Assembly (NCBI GenBank): GCA_021018995.1
Contig: CM037588.1
Span: 35,213,000 to 35,276,999, forward strand
From: Chloranthus sessilifolius
Lineage: Eukaryota > Streptophyta > Magnoliopsida > Chloranthales > Chloranthaceae
Length of the DNA stretch: 64,000 bases
Direction: 5' to 3'
The notes beneath the pieces are model-generated. The model searched no databases. It was not told the origin of the DNA and saw only the letters and a list, made by a program, of their open reading frames with translations. The translations under genes and the position numbers were made by a program. Shown here one piece after another: positions 31,458 to 42,813 of this stretch. Position 1 is the stretch's first letter. Every line of letters starts with the position of its first letter.

Positions 31458-33110
31458 ATGCTAGGGAGGAGATCCCTCAGCCCTGCTTTAGAGCCTCTTA
31501 ACCCTGAGTTAGAAAGGGGAAGGAGACTTAGAAGAGACAGGCACACCACAGGAGAGCCCCCAAGTGAATCTGTGACAACAATTATGGGTGAAGAACAACC
31601 CAGAACCCTCAAGGAGTTGAATGCTTCGGATGACTATAACTCCCCTTTTAGCTTTCAATTCCCTGAAGTTCAGGGGAACTATGAGATAAAAACTTCAACC
31701 ATCCAGATGCTGCCAGCTTTCCATGGGCTTAGCAAAGAGGACCCTTACAAGCATATTGACCAGTTCTTGGCCTTGTGCACCACTTTTAATATCCTTTGGT
31801 TTGGGACACAGGCTACTAGGCTTGACTCTTTCCCTTCTCTCTGAAGGATAGGGCCGATGCACAGTGACCACTCTTTCCAACAATAGCATTGCTTCATGGA
31901 AAGACACCGCACTGCATTCCTAACCAAGTTCTTCCCTGAGACCAAAACTAGCCAGTTGAGGAAAGAGATTCTTGCGTTTGCTCAATCCCCAACTGAGGAT
32001 TTTAACCAGTCCTGAGATAGGTTTAAAGAGATGCTCAAACAATGCCCCCACCACAAGATCCCTGAGTGGCAGCTTGTACAAAGCTTCTACAATGGGATTG
32101 ATGAGAAAAATAGAGATATAGTCGATGCCTCTTGTGGTGGATCCTACATGCACAAGACTGCTGAGGAGGCATGGGAATTGTTTGAGGTGATCAGTGAGAA
32201 TGCTTTTCAAAAGCCATCCCTAGCAAGAACTAGTCAGGAATCTGAGTCAAAGGTGGGGCCTGCTGCTGGATCAAAAGGAAAAGTTTATGAGGTGTCTAGG
32301 AACAATGACTTGTAGCTGCAGATGGCAAACCTCTCTATGAAGTTTGATAAATTATTGACTGTGATGCAACCCAGAAGGGCAGCTCATGTGGCGGAGGCAT
32401 GTCTGATATGCCAGTCCCCATAGCACACAGTGGAGGAATGTCCATCAGCAGGGCAATTTCCTGAATTGGTTTTGGAACATGCGGCTGCTGCGCAATCTTA
32501 TGGCCAACAACAATCTGGGGGCTACAATAGGCAGCCATATAGATACCAACACCAAAATGCTGGTTACCAATGGAGAGACCACCCAAATCTGAGGTGGAAG
32601 CAAGACAACTACATGCAGCCCCAACAGATGTTGGCCTTACCACAAAGGCTACAGTAGCAGTTCAACCAAGGGAATGCCCCTAGGTCTACCTTCCAGCACC
32701 ATCAGTAGCCTCATCAGCAGCAAAATCAGTTAGTCTCACCCCACTCCCAGCTAAGAAATGTTTCTTTTGAGGACCAGGTCTTGAATTCATTGCAAAACTT
32801 GGGTTCCTTGGCTCAGACTGTGGACTCTCATGGTCAGAGCCTCCAGAAAATGGAAGAGCAGATTAGCCAAATGTCAAAAGCCTTGGCTAGGAGTGATGAA
32901 GGCAGATTGCCCTGCCAGCCAATTGCTAAACTTAAGGGTCAGTTTTTAATTAAGGAAGCTTCCTCAAAGTTTGAGGACACTAATGCTGTCACCGCCCTAA
33001 GGTCTGGCAGGCTGGTAAACAATCAGGTGGGTAACAGACCAGCAGAGGCAATTTCCATAGATGATGTAAATTATCATGATAGAGAAGTTGTGGGACCATA
33101 AAGCCAAGAA
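31458..33110 (+). pseudogene. Athila D gag region
   Basis: Athila gag text: EEQPRTLKELNA, GNYEIKTSTIQMLPAFHGLS, KEDPYKHIDQFLALC, CPHHKIPEWQLVQSFYNGID, VDASCGGSYMHKTAEEAWEL. A nucleocapsid-like region follows (ECPSAGQFPELVLEHAAAA) and a Gln/Tyr-rich stretch. The late part (32781-33100) encodes a coiled segment, QNLGSLAQTVDSHGQSLQKM. Forms the particle core. Broken. Confidence 0.85.
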
Positions 33111-33971
33111 GTGCCTGCCACCTTGCAGCAGGAGAAAAATAATGAGGCTGTAGTTGAGCCGCAGCAGGGAGAAAAACATGAAAAAAGAAAGAAACAAAAG
33201 TTTAGTCATGGGCTAGCAGCTGAGGGACCAGTAGAACCTCAGCTGCCAATTCCTCAGGCTCTGGATGGTCCTATCCCTTTTGATAAAAGGAACGCCGAGA
33301 TGGAAGAAATGATGGAGACCTTCAGGCCGGCGAAAATCAATTTACCTCTGCTTGAGGCAATTAAACAAGTCCCAGCCTATGCAAAGTACCTGAAAGACCT
33401 CTGCACCCAAAAGAGAAAGGCTAGAGGCCATGTGTCCAAAAAGGTCTTTGCAACTGATACAGTGAATTCTGTATTTAACATATCAATGCCTGAGAAGTTG
33501 CAAGATCCAGGGATACCCACTATTCCCTGCCTAATCGGAGACCATACAATTGGAAAGGCCCTTTTAGACCTTGGAGCCAGTGTTAACCTGTTGCCATACA
33601 GTGTATATCTGCAACTAGGTTTGGGGGAGCTGAAAGCTACCCCCATTGTGCTAATGATGGCTGATAGATCTGAGAGGAAACCTCTGGGAATGGTTGAGGA
33701 TGTCTTGGTGGGAGTGGATCAATTTTTCTACCCTGCTAACTTCTTAGTTTTGGACATGGGGTGCAGCAATAGCCCAAATCCCATACCTGTTATATTAGGC
33801 AGGCCTTTCTTGGCCACTGCCAATGCATGCATTCAATGCAGGTCTGGAGTAATGGAGTTAACTTTTGGACATATGAAAGTTGAGCTGAATGTGTACAACA
33901 GTGCAAAGTACCCTCAGATGGACAATGAGGAGAGCTTTGCAGTGGATGTACTAGAGGAAATTGTAGAATAA
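33111..33971 (+). CDS. Athila D gag end and aspartic protease
   Basis: An open stretch of about 286 residues. It begins with a charged linker, then PFDKRNAEMEEMMETFRP and the conserved INLPLLEAIKQVPAYAKYLK. The protease active site is DLGAS at residues 153-157, followed by VNLLPYSVY, MADRSERKPLGMVEDVLVGV and a flap/end region PVILGRPFLATANAC. DLGAS (rather than DTGA) is normal for Athila. It cleaves the element polyprotein. No true independent start codon is implied, since Athila makes one gag-pol product. Confidence 0.85.
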   Translation: MPATLQQEKNNEAVVEPQQGEKHEKRKKQKFSHGLAAEGPVEPQLPIPQALDGPIPFDKRNAEMEEMMETFRPAKINLPLLEAIKQVPAYAKYLKDLCTQKRKARGHVSKKVFATDTVNSVFNISMPEKLQDPGIPTIPCLIGDHTIGKALLDLGASVNLLPYSVYLQLGLGELKATPIVLMMADRSERKPLGMVEDVLVGVDQFFYPANFLVLDMGCSNSPNPIPVILGRPFLATANACIQCRSGVMELTFGHMKVELNVYNSAKYPQMDNEESFAVDVLEEIVE

Positions 33972-33974
33972 GAA

Positions 33975-34970
33975 TTGCCCACTCTGCTGGAGTGGGGCAA
34001 CACTGTCAGGAATTTAGTTATAATTTGGGATATGGTGGAGGAAGAGAGCCCAGAAGGAGGATTAAAAGACATGACCATACTGAAGTCTTCTGTGGGCTCA
34101 GTGCAGCACTCCAATTGGAAACCTGCATTGCTACGTCTTCCTCCAACCTCCAATGCACCAATTTTGCCATCCGCCCTACAGGCCCCTGATCTGGAACTCA
34201 AGAAGCTTCCAGAAACATTAAAATATGCCTTCCTTGAAAAAGGTGATAAGCTTCCTGTGATTATCTCTTCCTCCCTTACCAATGAGCAAGAAGAGGAATT
34301 ACTAACAGTTTTGAGGAAGCACAAGAAGGCAATTGGTTGGACCATTGTCGATCTGGGAGGAATAGATGCATCAATCTGCATGCATAGGATTCATCTTGAG
34401 GAGGGAGCACTACCCTCCAGGGAAATGCAGAGGAAGTTAAATCCTCACATGCAGGAAGTGGTCCTTAAGGAAATCATTAAATTTCTAGATGCAGGGGTGA
34501 TTTACCCCATCTCTAATTCTCATTGGGTGGCACCTATCCAGGTGGTGCCCAAGAAATCTGGCATAACAGTGATTAAGACTGAAATTGGAGAGTTGAGGCC
34601 AGCCAGGGCAACCACTGGCTGGAGAGTGTGCATTGATTATAAGAAGCTCAACTCTAAAACTAGAAAGGACCATTTCCCTCTCCCCTTCATTGATCAAATT
34701 CTGGACAAATTGGTTGGAAAAGCTTTTTACTATTTTCTTGATGGGTACTCAGGGTACAACCAAATCCCTGTGCATCCTCAAGACCAAGAGAAAACCACCT
34801 TTACCTGTCCTTTTGGCACCTTTGCTTACAAAAGGTTGCCTTTTGGACTCTGTAATGCGCCAGCCACTTTTCAGAGGTGTATGTATTCCATATTCTCTAA
34901 TATGATTGACAAGTTTTTAGAGATTTTTATGGATGACTTTTCTGTCTATGGGGACAGCTTTGGCTAGTGT
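33975..34970 (+). pseudogene. Athila D reverse transcriptase region
   Basis: RT motifs in order: HRIHLEEGALPSREMQRKL, DAGVIYPISNSHWVAPIQVV, GWRVCIDYKKLNSKTRKDHF, YFLDGYSGYNQIPVHPQDQ, TFTCPFGTFAYKRLPFGLCN and the catalytic IFMDDFSVYGD at residues 317-327 of the open stretch. Continues into the connection domain ([17 protein letters not shown]). Confidence 0.9.
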
Positions 34971-34991
34971 CTACTGCACCTCAGCCTAGTT

Positions 34992-35830
34992 TTGCAAAGA
35001 TGTGAGGAAACCAATTTGGTTTTAAGCTGGGAAAAGAGCCACTTCATGGTAACACAAGGCATTGTGTTGGGCCATGTAGTCTCTAAAGAAGGGCTTGAGG
35101 TAGACAAGGCCAAAGTGGACCTCATTGCCAATTTGCCCCCTCGAAAAATATTCAAGCAAATCAAATCCTTCCTAGGGCATGCAGGATTTTATAGGAGGTT
35201 CATTAAAGACTTCAACAAAATTGCTAAGCCATTGTGCCACCTGCTCTGTCAGGATGTCCCCGTTAACTTTTCTACTGAATGTCTGAAGGCTTTTGAAACA
35301 TTGAAAATATGCTTCACCTCTGCCCCTGTACTCCAAACACCGGACTATACCCTGCCTTTTGAGCTGATGTGTGACGCATCATACTTGGCAATAGGTGCTG
35401 TGTTGGGCCAAAGAAAAGATAAACTACCTGTGGTCATTGCTTATATCAGCAAATCACTTGTTGAAGCTCAGCTGAACTATACCACAACTGAGAAAGAGGT
35501 TCTAGCAGTGGTTTCCGTTGTTAACAAATTTAGAGCCTACCTACTAGGATCTAAAACTGTGATCTTCACTGACCATTCGGCATTGAAATACCTACTATCC
35601 AAGAGAGATGCTAAGCCTAGGCTGATTAGATGGATACTCCTGCTACAGGAGTTTGACATCGAAATCAAGGACAAAAAGGGTGTGGAGAATGTGGTAGCTG
35701 ACCACTTGTCCAGAATTATCTTGGAGAAATGCCTGGATGACCCTACAAATGGTGCCTTCCCTGATGAGCAATTATTTGCCATCCAATCCTTAGTCCCTTA
35801 GTTTGCACACATTGTCAATTATCTAGTTAT
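34992..35830 (+). pseudogene. Athila D RT connection and RNase H
   Basis: Open for about 269 residues. Reads [20 protein letters not shown], then RNase [53 protein letters not shown] and [11 protein letters not shown]. Catalytic acids are visible in CDAS, EKE and TDHSAL. It degrades the RNA of the RNA:DNA hybrid. Confidence 0.88.
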
Positions 35831-35849
35831 AGGAAATATTCCCCCCCAT

Positions 35850-37091
35850 TGGACCAAAATGGATAAAGACCTGTTCTTCTCAAGGGTCAAGTATTTTTTC
35901 TAGGAAGAACCTTGCCTATAAAAGTACACTGCCGACCAGATCATCCGAAGATGTGTTCCCGAAAGTGATGTCTCCAGTATTCTGGCCATGTGCCATGAAA
36001 ATGCCTGTGGAGGCCACTTTAGTGGGAGAAAAACTGCTGACAAGGTCCTGCAGTGTGGTTTTTACTGGCCATCCTTATTCAAAGATGCATACACACACTG
36101 CAAGGCATGTGAGAGATGTCAAAAATTAGGAAGGCTGTCCAAAAGAAATTCAATGCCTTTACAGCCCATCCTTGTTGTAGAACTGTTTGATGTATGGGGA
36201 ATAGACTTCATGGGCCCCTTTCCTCCCTCTAATGGTTACCGCATCATCTTAGTGGCAGTGGACTATGTTTCTAAATGGGTAGAAGCCATTGCCACAAGAA
36301 CCAATGATAACCAGGTGGTCCTCAAATTTGTAAAGCACAACATTTTCTCAAGATTTGGAACCCCTAGAGCTATTATCAGTGATGGGGGTTGCCATTTCTG
36401 CAATAGAAATTACGAGAGCTTGCTCAAGAAATATTCTGTGACCCATGGGATTGCTACTCCCTACCACCCACAAACAAGTGGGCAAGTTGAAATTTCCAAT
36501 AGGGAGATCAAGCACATCCTTGAGAAAATGGTTAGGACTGACAGGAAAGATTGGGCTGAGAAACTGAATGATGCACTGTGGGCCTATAGGACTGCCTATA
36601 AGACTCCCATTAGAATGTCCCCTTTCAGACTGGTCTATGGCAAGGCCTGCCATCTCCCAGTAGAGTTAGAACACAGGGCCTATTGGGCCATTAAGAATTT
36701 GAACATGGACCTAACATCTGTTGGTCATCACAGGTCATTACAGCAATCGGAATTGGATGAGCTGAGGATGGATGCTTACACCAATGCCAGGATCTACAAG
36801 GAACGGGCTAAAGCTTTCTTTGACAAGGGCTTGCTAAGAAAAAGCATCGAACCGGGTGGTAAGGTTTGCTTATTCAACTCAAAACGAAAATTCTTTCCTG
36901 GCAAATTAAAATCCAGATGGGATGGTCCCTATGTTGTCTTGAATGTTTCCCCATCTGGTGCTGTGGAAGTCAAGGATCCCAAATCTGGGAGGACCTTCAA
37001 AGTGAATGGTCAGAGGCTTAAGCCTTGCATTGAACAACCTGCTGATCCTATGAGCACTATTCATTTTCATGAGACCCCTACATCTACCTGA
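35850..37091 (+). pseudogene. Athila D integrase
   Basis: A zinc-binding part precedes and overlaps the long open stretch 35988-37091 (367 residues): [15 protein letters not shown] and HCKACERCQ. The catalytic core shows the D-D-E residues in [21 protein letters not shown] and [14 protein letters not shown]. The C-terminal part reads [20 protein letters not shown] and [18 protein letters not shown]. It inserts the element DNA into the host chromosome; the 5-bp target duplications fit. Confidence 0.9.
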
Positions 37092-37309
37092 CCCACAGTT
37101 GTGTCCATGTTGTACTATACTACTTTTGTTTCTACCTTAAGTTCTAGGAAATTTTAGGGGTTAGATGGAGTTTGATATTGTTAAGCTTGACAGAGTTGGT
37201 GTGGGACTGGCATGATTTATTCTTCTTCTTCTGTGAATTACTGATTCTCGAATGTGAATGCACATTATGCGAATATTTTTTATGAGTAGGCTGCACTACC
37301 TATAGCGCC

Positions 37310-37694
37310 CCAGTTTGGCACTAGGCTCTCGCGCATTCCAAATTGTGATTTGGGAAGACTCACGCAATTCACATAGACCATTCCTTTCGCTGTCGCGAGC
37401 TTCAATGCTGCAGAATCTCTCGCGCACTTCCAGCTCTAACTCCTATAATCACGTGATTCTGATATCTCGTGATTCCCTTACCCAGCTGCGCGAGTCTAAT
37501 GCATTTGTCATTTCCCACGCTGACTACTGGGACTTGACGTTTCCCAACTCACTCTCAATTAATTGCGGTGAATTGGATGTTATTCAACCGTTTCATCTTC
37601 CTCCATCCTCGCCTTTAAATACGCAGGGAGGCCCTATTCTTCTTCATCGCATCCTATCTCCTCTCACCCTAGCGGTCCTTCCCTAATCTTAATC
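37310..37694 (+). promoter_or_regulatory. Candidate internal promoter of Athila D (U3-like motif array)
   Basis: Just after integrase, ctcgcgc, tcgcgag, ctctcgcgc and gcgcgag recur between 37327 and 37500, the same motif family as in the U3 of the D LTR. A TATA-like string (CTTTAAATACG) lies near 37613, followed by a CT-rich leader and the ATG at 37695. Element C has the same arrangement with its own motif. Confidence 0.45.
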
Positions 37695-37868
37695 ATGGCA
37701 GATGACAAGCCAAATGAGCTGCCTAACAAGTTTTACCCGATGTGGCTGGACCCGCCGCCACCTAAAGAGCCAGATCCCCTCCAACCCCTCTGGGATGAAT
37801 ACGAGGAGGTTCTGCAAATCCTTGCCAAGGAGGAGGAGGAAAAGCTTCAGCCGCAGAAGAAGATGTAA
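37695..37868 (+). CDS. Short third-ORF product of Athila D, 57 residues
   Basis: Starts MADDKPNELPNKFYPMWLDP and continues proline-rich, then acidic and lysine-rich to the end (ILAKEEEEKLQPQKKM). In good Kozak-like setting (aatcATGG). It occupies the place of the envelope-like third ORF of Athila elements but is far shorter and shows no membrane segment. Not recognised as a known family; it could be a remnant. Confidence 0.4.
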   Translation: MADDKPNELPNKFYPMWLDPPPPKEPDPLQPLWDEYEEVLQILAKEEEEKLQPQKKM

Positions 37869-38094
37869 AAAATAGAGCCCTCCCCTGACCCTCCACTCCA
37901 TCCCCTCACCCCTGATCTCTCTCTCTTTCCCTCCTCCATTTTTGTAATTTTCTTTTAACCTTAATGATATTTTCCTTTTCTGCTTTGTTGTATAGTTTTC
38001 TGTTCTTGGTTACTTTATTTCTTGTTCTTGTCTTCTATGCTGTAATAACTTTGTTGCACAGCCACCTTTGAACTAGTGAGGACACTACTCCTCG

Positions 38095-38115
38095 TAGGTT
38101 TGGGGGTATGGCAGG
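38095..38115 (+). promoter_or_regulatory. Second polypurine tract of Athila D
   Basis: TAGGTTTGGGGGTATGGCAG closely resembles the tract that precedes the 3' LTR (gtttgggggtg) and lies about 1.65 kb upstream of it. Element C has an equivalent at the same relative place. Confidence 0.55.
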
Positions 38116-39750
38116 TAGACCCTGCCAATGGGATAGTTTACATAAGTGCAGCAGACTCATCTAAGTAATATGGAAATAGACCCCTGTTCACTTAAGAATC
38201 ATGAAATTAAGAAGTTTAAAATTTATGCATACCTTGGACATTATAAACCACTAATACTCCACATTTCCATGATAATATCACCAAGGAAACTCACTTGTAT
38301 CAGCACTCAGTGAATCAGAAGAGAGAAATAGGTGAGGACATACTTGAAAATTCAAAGGAACACCATATCCAGTGAGAATTGGGCCTATAAAATTTTTTTC
38401 CATCTTTTGTGGAGTAACCAAGGCAATCCCTTCTAGTTCTAAAGACTGACTGAGTCACTGTGCTCACTAGAAGTTAGGTAACTCCAAGTTGAAACAACTA
38501 ACAGTACTCATGAGACTGAGGAAAGGATCAAGGCCTTCTCTTGGACAGTTTGAGCCTAAAAAGACCAATCCTAAAGCAACTGCCCTTGTCCATACCCCCT
38601 TTGAGCTTTAAATCCTAAATTTCTTTAAAATACACCTGAGTACTTGAACCTGAACCCATGAACCTGATTCAACCTACCCTCACTCTAAGAATTCAGAAGG
38701 TAAAGGAGAAAGAGTTGAAGATGGACTAGCTATGGTCAACATTAGGTGAATGGAGAAGAAGGATCTCAAAAATCTGGCAATATGGTAACTAAGAACACGG
38801 TGGCATTTCTGAAAAGCAAAAACAAAATAAAAAGAAGGAAACTCCAGTAAAAAGAAACAAAAATAATAATGAAGAGGAATAAGAGAGAAGTCAAGAGGAA
38901 CTTTCATTGGAAAATCAAAATCAAGAAGAGAAACTGATCACTTCAAATATGAAAATCTTAAAGAAGATGCAAGGAGCTAAACTCAAGAAGGTGAAGTCAT
39001 GAATCACCTCTGTCACCTACTGATTTCTCAATTTTGAACCCCTTCTCAACCCTCCATTCTTTCAACCCCACTCCATAAGCCACATTACAGCCCAGTTAAA
39101 AGCCCTTGTGATCCAAAGTTGAGTGAGCTGTCATGTGAAGATAAAGAGTTATCCAATCTATGGTAAGGAACTGCCAATGATGTCAGCACTTAAGAACTCT
39201 GCCTATGCTCATGCTTACAATCCCATTTGGGGGATGTAACTACTCTTGAGCCTGTGAGAGAATGAACCCCTCAACAAAACCCTTATGAGAGTATGCCCTG
39301 CAAAGTTTTTGGGTCTGAACTTGAATGCATTATATATGACCTTAACCTAATTTTTGACCTAAGGATAATCTCAGTGTGGCACACACTTGTACAGTTTTCT
39401 GTGATTGTAAACTATTTAGAAATGTTGTGCAATCATGAAGAGTTTATGCTGTTTAAGTTACTTTGCAACCAATGAATTAAATTTCTTTTATGTGTACTGA
39501 TTCAAGAGTAGACTAAATCTGATTCCTTGATTGCTCATTGGATGATATTGCACTTTTGTTAACTATTTCATTAGAGAAGTTTGTGGGTGTCTTCACTGAA
39601 AACCCTCAGGAGACTTCACTCCTCCACTAGGGATCACCTAGGGGTTTAAAAGGCTTGGTACATATGCTAAATGTATCCGTGCTCCCTACGAAAGTGGCAT
39701 TTAATTTTTTAGAGTAGATTTAATGTAGCTTTGCTAAGGGACTAGCAAAG
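38116..39750 (+). other. Long non-coding 3' region of Athila D
   Basis: No convincing reading frame. Several blocks are shared with the 3' region of element C although the LTRs are unrelated: ttggacagtttga, ctatgctcatgcttacaat, and a near-identical stretch around 39590-39700 (actagggatcacctaggggt, tttaaaaggcttg). Confidence 0.7.
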
Positions 39751-39766
39751 ATTACGTTTGGGGGTG
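39751..39766 (+). promoter_or_regulatory. Polypurine tract of Athila D
   Basis: attacgtttgggggtg directly before the 3' LTR; primes plus-strand synthesis. Confidence 0.8.
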
Positions 39767-42217
39767 TGTTAAGACCTGAAAAGTACCACTTTTCACCCCT
39801 TAACTTAACCTTTGATTAGACCCTTAGCCTCCTAATAAGTTCTTGTTAAGTGTTTTGTGTAGGTAATAATCAGCAGTGAAATAAGGCCAGAATCTCAAGA
39901 AGCACCTTTGGCACCAGAAATCCCACAGAAGAATGAACTCTGAATCCAGACCTGAAATGAGCCTCGTGCAGCTGACCCAAGCTTTAGAGGATTCAGGAGA
40001 AATATGCCCCGCGCAGTTCAACTGAGCTTCCCAAGACTTTTACAGCAACCTCTCGCGCAGATGAGAGACTGAAGAGCTTCAGAAACTCAAACTCGCATAG
40101 CTCTCGCGAAGCTCAAGAGTAGAACACATCGCAAAGTGTCGCGCAGTTCAAAGCAGACCTCTCTCAATCTCTCACAGTTCACTCAGAACGGCTGAGGAGA
40201 GAAAGCTTAAGAAGATTCCTCTCGCAGATGTCGTGCAGTCGTCGCAGGATGCAATTATCAGAAGAAGAACTCCTCGCGTAGTTCTCACACCATTCAAGAA
40301 GAAAACATCCTTGCGAAGGTGAAGCCACTCTCGCGAAGATCAGCCCAGCGAAGGCCGACCAACCTCGCGATTGCTTAAACTTCAACCTCGCGACATCTGA
40401 GACTGTGTTTTCTACTCAACCTCACGAAGCCCAATCAAGCAAGAGCGCAATTCTCTACCGCGCGACTGCCTGAAGAGCAAACCAAGGCAACCTCGCGACG
40501 GCTGAAGATGCAATGTCAAATCATCCTAGCGAAGAGCAAAGAGCTACCACGCGATAAGTCTGGGAAACTATAGCTACCTAGCGAAGCTCTGAACCTAAAC
40601 TTAAATCTCTTCAGCAGAGGACCTTCTAGGAATTTCCAGCGATTAGGGCACACACTCCCACGCTCAAATCTCCATGCATGTGCCCCGAGGCATCCAAGGA
40701 TCACTGTTAGGCAATGTGGCATCGTTAAAATTAGGGTTTCCTAACCCTAATGTGCCGCCACCCCACTGCTATATAAACCCATACCTAGCTTAGGTTTAGG
40801 TATCTGGGAACACATCTCAGATCGTTTTTATTTTCTCTTTCTTTTTATCTATAAGTAGTTTTCTTTTTTCTCTTTCCTTCTCTCCATAGTCCAGCACTTG
40901 CTGGCTATCCCTTTGTATGTGTTTTTGAATTAGATCAATGGAAATTCTATAATAGGATCTGTATTTTATGGGATTTATGTTTGAATGTGAGATGCTCTGT
41001 GCAAGGCTGCTGCCTTGTGATCCGCCATTGCTTTGGCTGTGTTTCAAAGAATTGGAGGACTGATTCTAAGGGCCACTCAGATCCAAGTGACCTGTGTGTC
41101 TGGGCTATCATGGTCCTACAACCTTAGCCCCACCCCAGGACCCACTAAATCTGAAATTTCCATGGGAGCTTGAGCTGGTAGCCTTGTGACCATGGTGGTA
41201 GCAGTGACATTCTTGTTTTGTCTTGGGCTCCGTGAGGAGCATAACCTCTGGGATAGTCTGTGACCATTTAAGTGGACAGATTATAGCCTTAGGGTGATTC
41301 TAATCCACCGATCCAAGATGGATCCTTCTTCTTTACACCTGAGCTTATAGAAGCCTGGTGAGAGATTGTATAGAGGCAGACTCCCCTATATTGGTATAGA
41401 TCCGCCATTAGATGTTAGATCTGATCTGGTTATAGAGATTGTAGGCTGGTGACGGGACCATTATAGCCTCACTCAAGTAATGGACAACTAGATCAAAGGT
41501 TGTACTGAATCTCTTGCTGGTTCTATGTGTCTGGGCTATCATGGTCCTATACAGCCTTAGCCCCACTTATAGAGCTTTAGATATTGAGGTTCCCTATGGA
41601 TTCTTGAGCTGGTAGCCTGGATGAAATAGTGTCTGCAATGATTTACTTGTTGTGTTTTGACCCATCCCTGGATAGTGGCTCCCCTATGGGATAATCTGTG
41701 ACCATTTGAGTGGACAGATTATAGCCTTAAGGGTGGAATCATGGCAGAGTGATGAGCTGGATCCTTTCTCCTCAGTGGTGTTAATGTAGGCACTGGACAG
41801 GACTTCTATAACATCAGATCTGAATCTGAGTTACAAAACTCCTCTGATCTGAGCTCAATAACATACTTTTCACCCTTTTATATTTATTTTCCACACTCCA
41901 TCTATCCTTTCAACCCTTTCTGTAGTTTAGACATTAGAATACTTAGAATAAGTGACCTTAAACTCCCCTCCTTTTAGGACTGCCAGATCTGTAGTCAGAT
42001 CTAGAGGGACTACTAGAGATGGCTCCTTTGGAACTGTAGATCACCTTTCCCTGCGGGACAAACTCTTACTTATCAAAACTTGCTACAAAGGACCATGTAT
42101 CTTGCTGGTCTAGGACTTTTGAGTTGTGCTGAATTCACCCCCTGTTTTACTCTTCCTTTGATTTTCAATGACTTTCACCACCAACCAATAATGTAAGCAC
42201 ACCAGAAGGAGCCAACA
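39767..42217 (+). repeat. 3' LTR of Athila D
   Basis: Same ends and structure as the 5' LTR, 2451 bp; TATA box at 40770-40777; CTCGCG motif cluster at about 39960-40580. Confidence 0.95.
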
Positions 42218-42222
42218 CCCAC
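42218..42222 (+). repeat. Target site duplication of D, right copy (CCCAC)
   Basis: Identical to 28654-28658. Confidence 0.92.
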
Positions 42223-42316
42223 TCACCCCAAGGCTCATTGGCCCAAACCCCCTTTTCTCACATATCCTAGGGGCCCATGGCCCAATACCCCACCACCCAA
42301 ACCTACCCATGTCCCA

Positions 42317-42790
42317 TGGCCCAAACCCACCAAGGGCCTATGGCCCATACCCATCAAGGGCCCATGGCCCATACCCATCAAGGGCCCATGGCCTGGACCC
42401 ATCTAGGGCCCATGACCCAGACCCATCAAGGGCCCATGGGGTAGACCCACCAATGGCCCATGGCCCAGATCCATCAAGGCCCATTGGTCCAAACCCACTA
42501 AGGGCTCATAGTCCTAACCCATCAAGGCCCATTGGGCCAAACCCACCAAGGGCCCATAGTCCTAACCCATCAAGGCCCATTGGGCCAAACCCACCAAGGG
42601 CCCATGGCCCTGACACACTAAGGGCCCATGGCCCAGACCCATCAAGGCCCATTGGGCCAAACCCACCAAGGGCCCATGACCCAGACCCAGCAAGAGCCCA
42701 CGACCCAGACCCACCAAGGGCCCATGGCCCAGACCCCTCAAGGCTCCTTTGGGCTAGACCCATCAAGGGCCCTTCGCCCAAACCTACCAA
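42317..42790 (+). repeat. 24-bp coding minisatellite in gag of B
   Basis: About 19 units of 24 bp, consensus near ggcccagacccatcaagggc plus ccat. In one frame each unit encodes the eight residues GPMAQTHQ. Because 24 is a multiple of three, all frames stay open, which produces long antisense and shifted shadow frames (PSRAHGPD repeats). Confidence 0.9.
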
Positions 42791-42813
42791 TGACCCAAAC
42801 CTATCAATGACCC

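Larger units (their letters stand above)
28659..42217 (+). mobile_element. Athila-lineage LTR retrotransposon D, complete with both LTRs
   Basis: A full-length element of 13.6 kb inserted in the gag region of B, bounded by CCCAC duplications. Order: LTR, tRNA-Asp primer site, gag, protease, RT, RNase H, integrase, a short third-ORF region, a long non-coding 3' region, polypurine tract, LTR. The LTRs (2436 and 2451 bp) differ by roughly 5% by eye, which points to an insertion some millions of years old. Structurally whole but broken, with about ten breaks. Family distinct from C and A. Confidence 0.95.
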
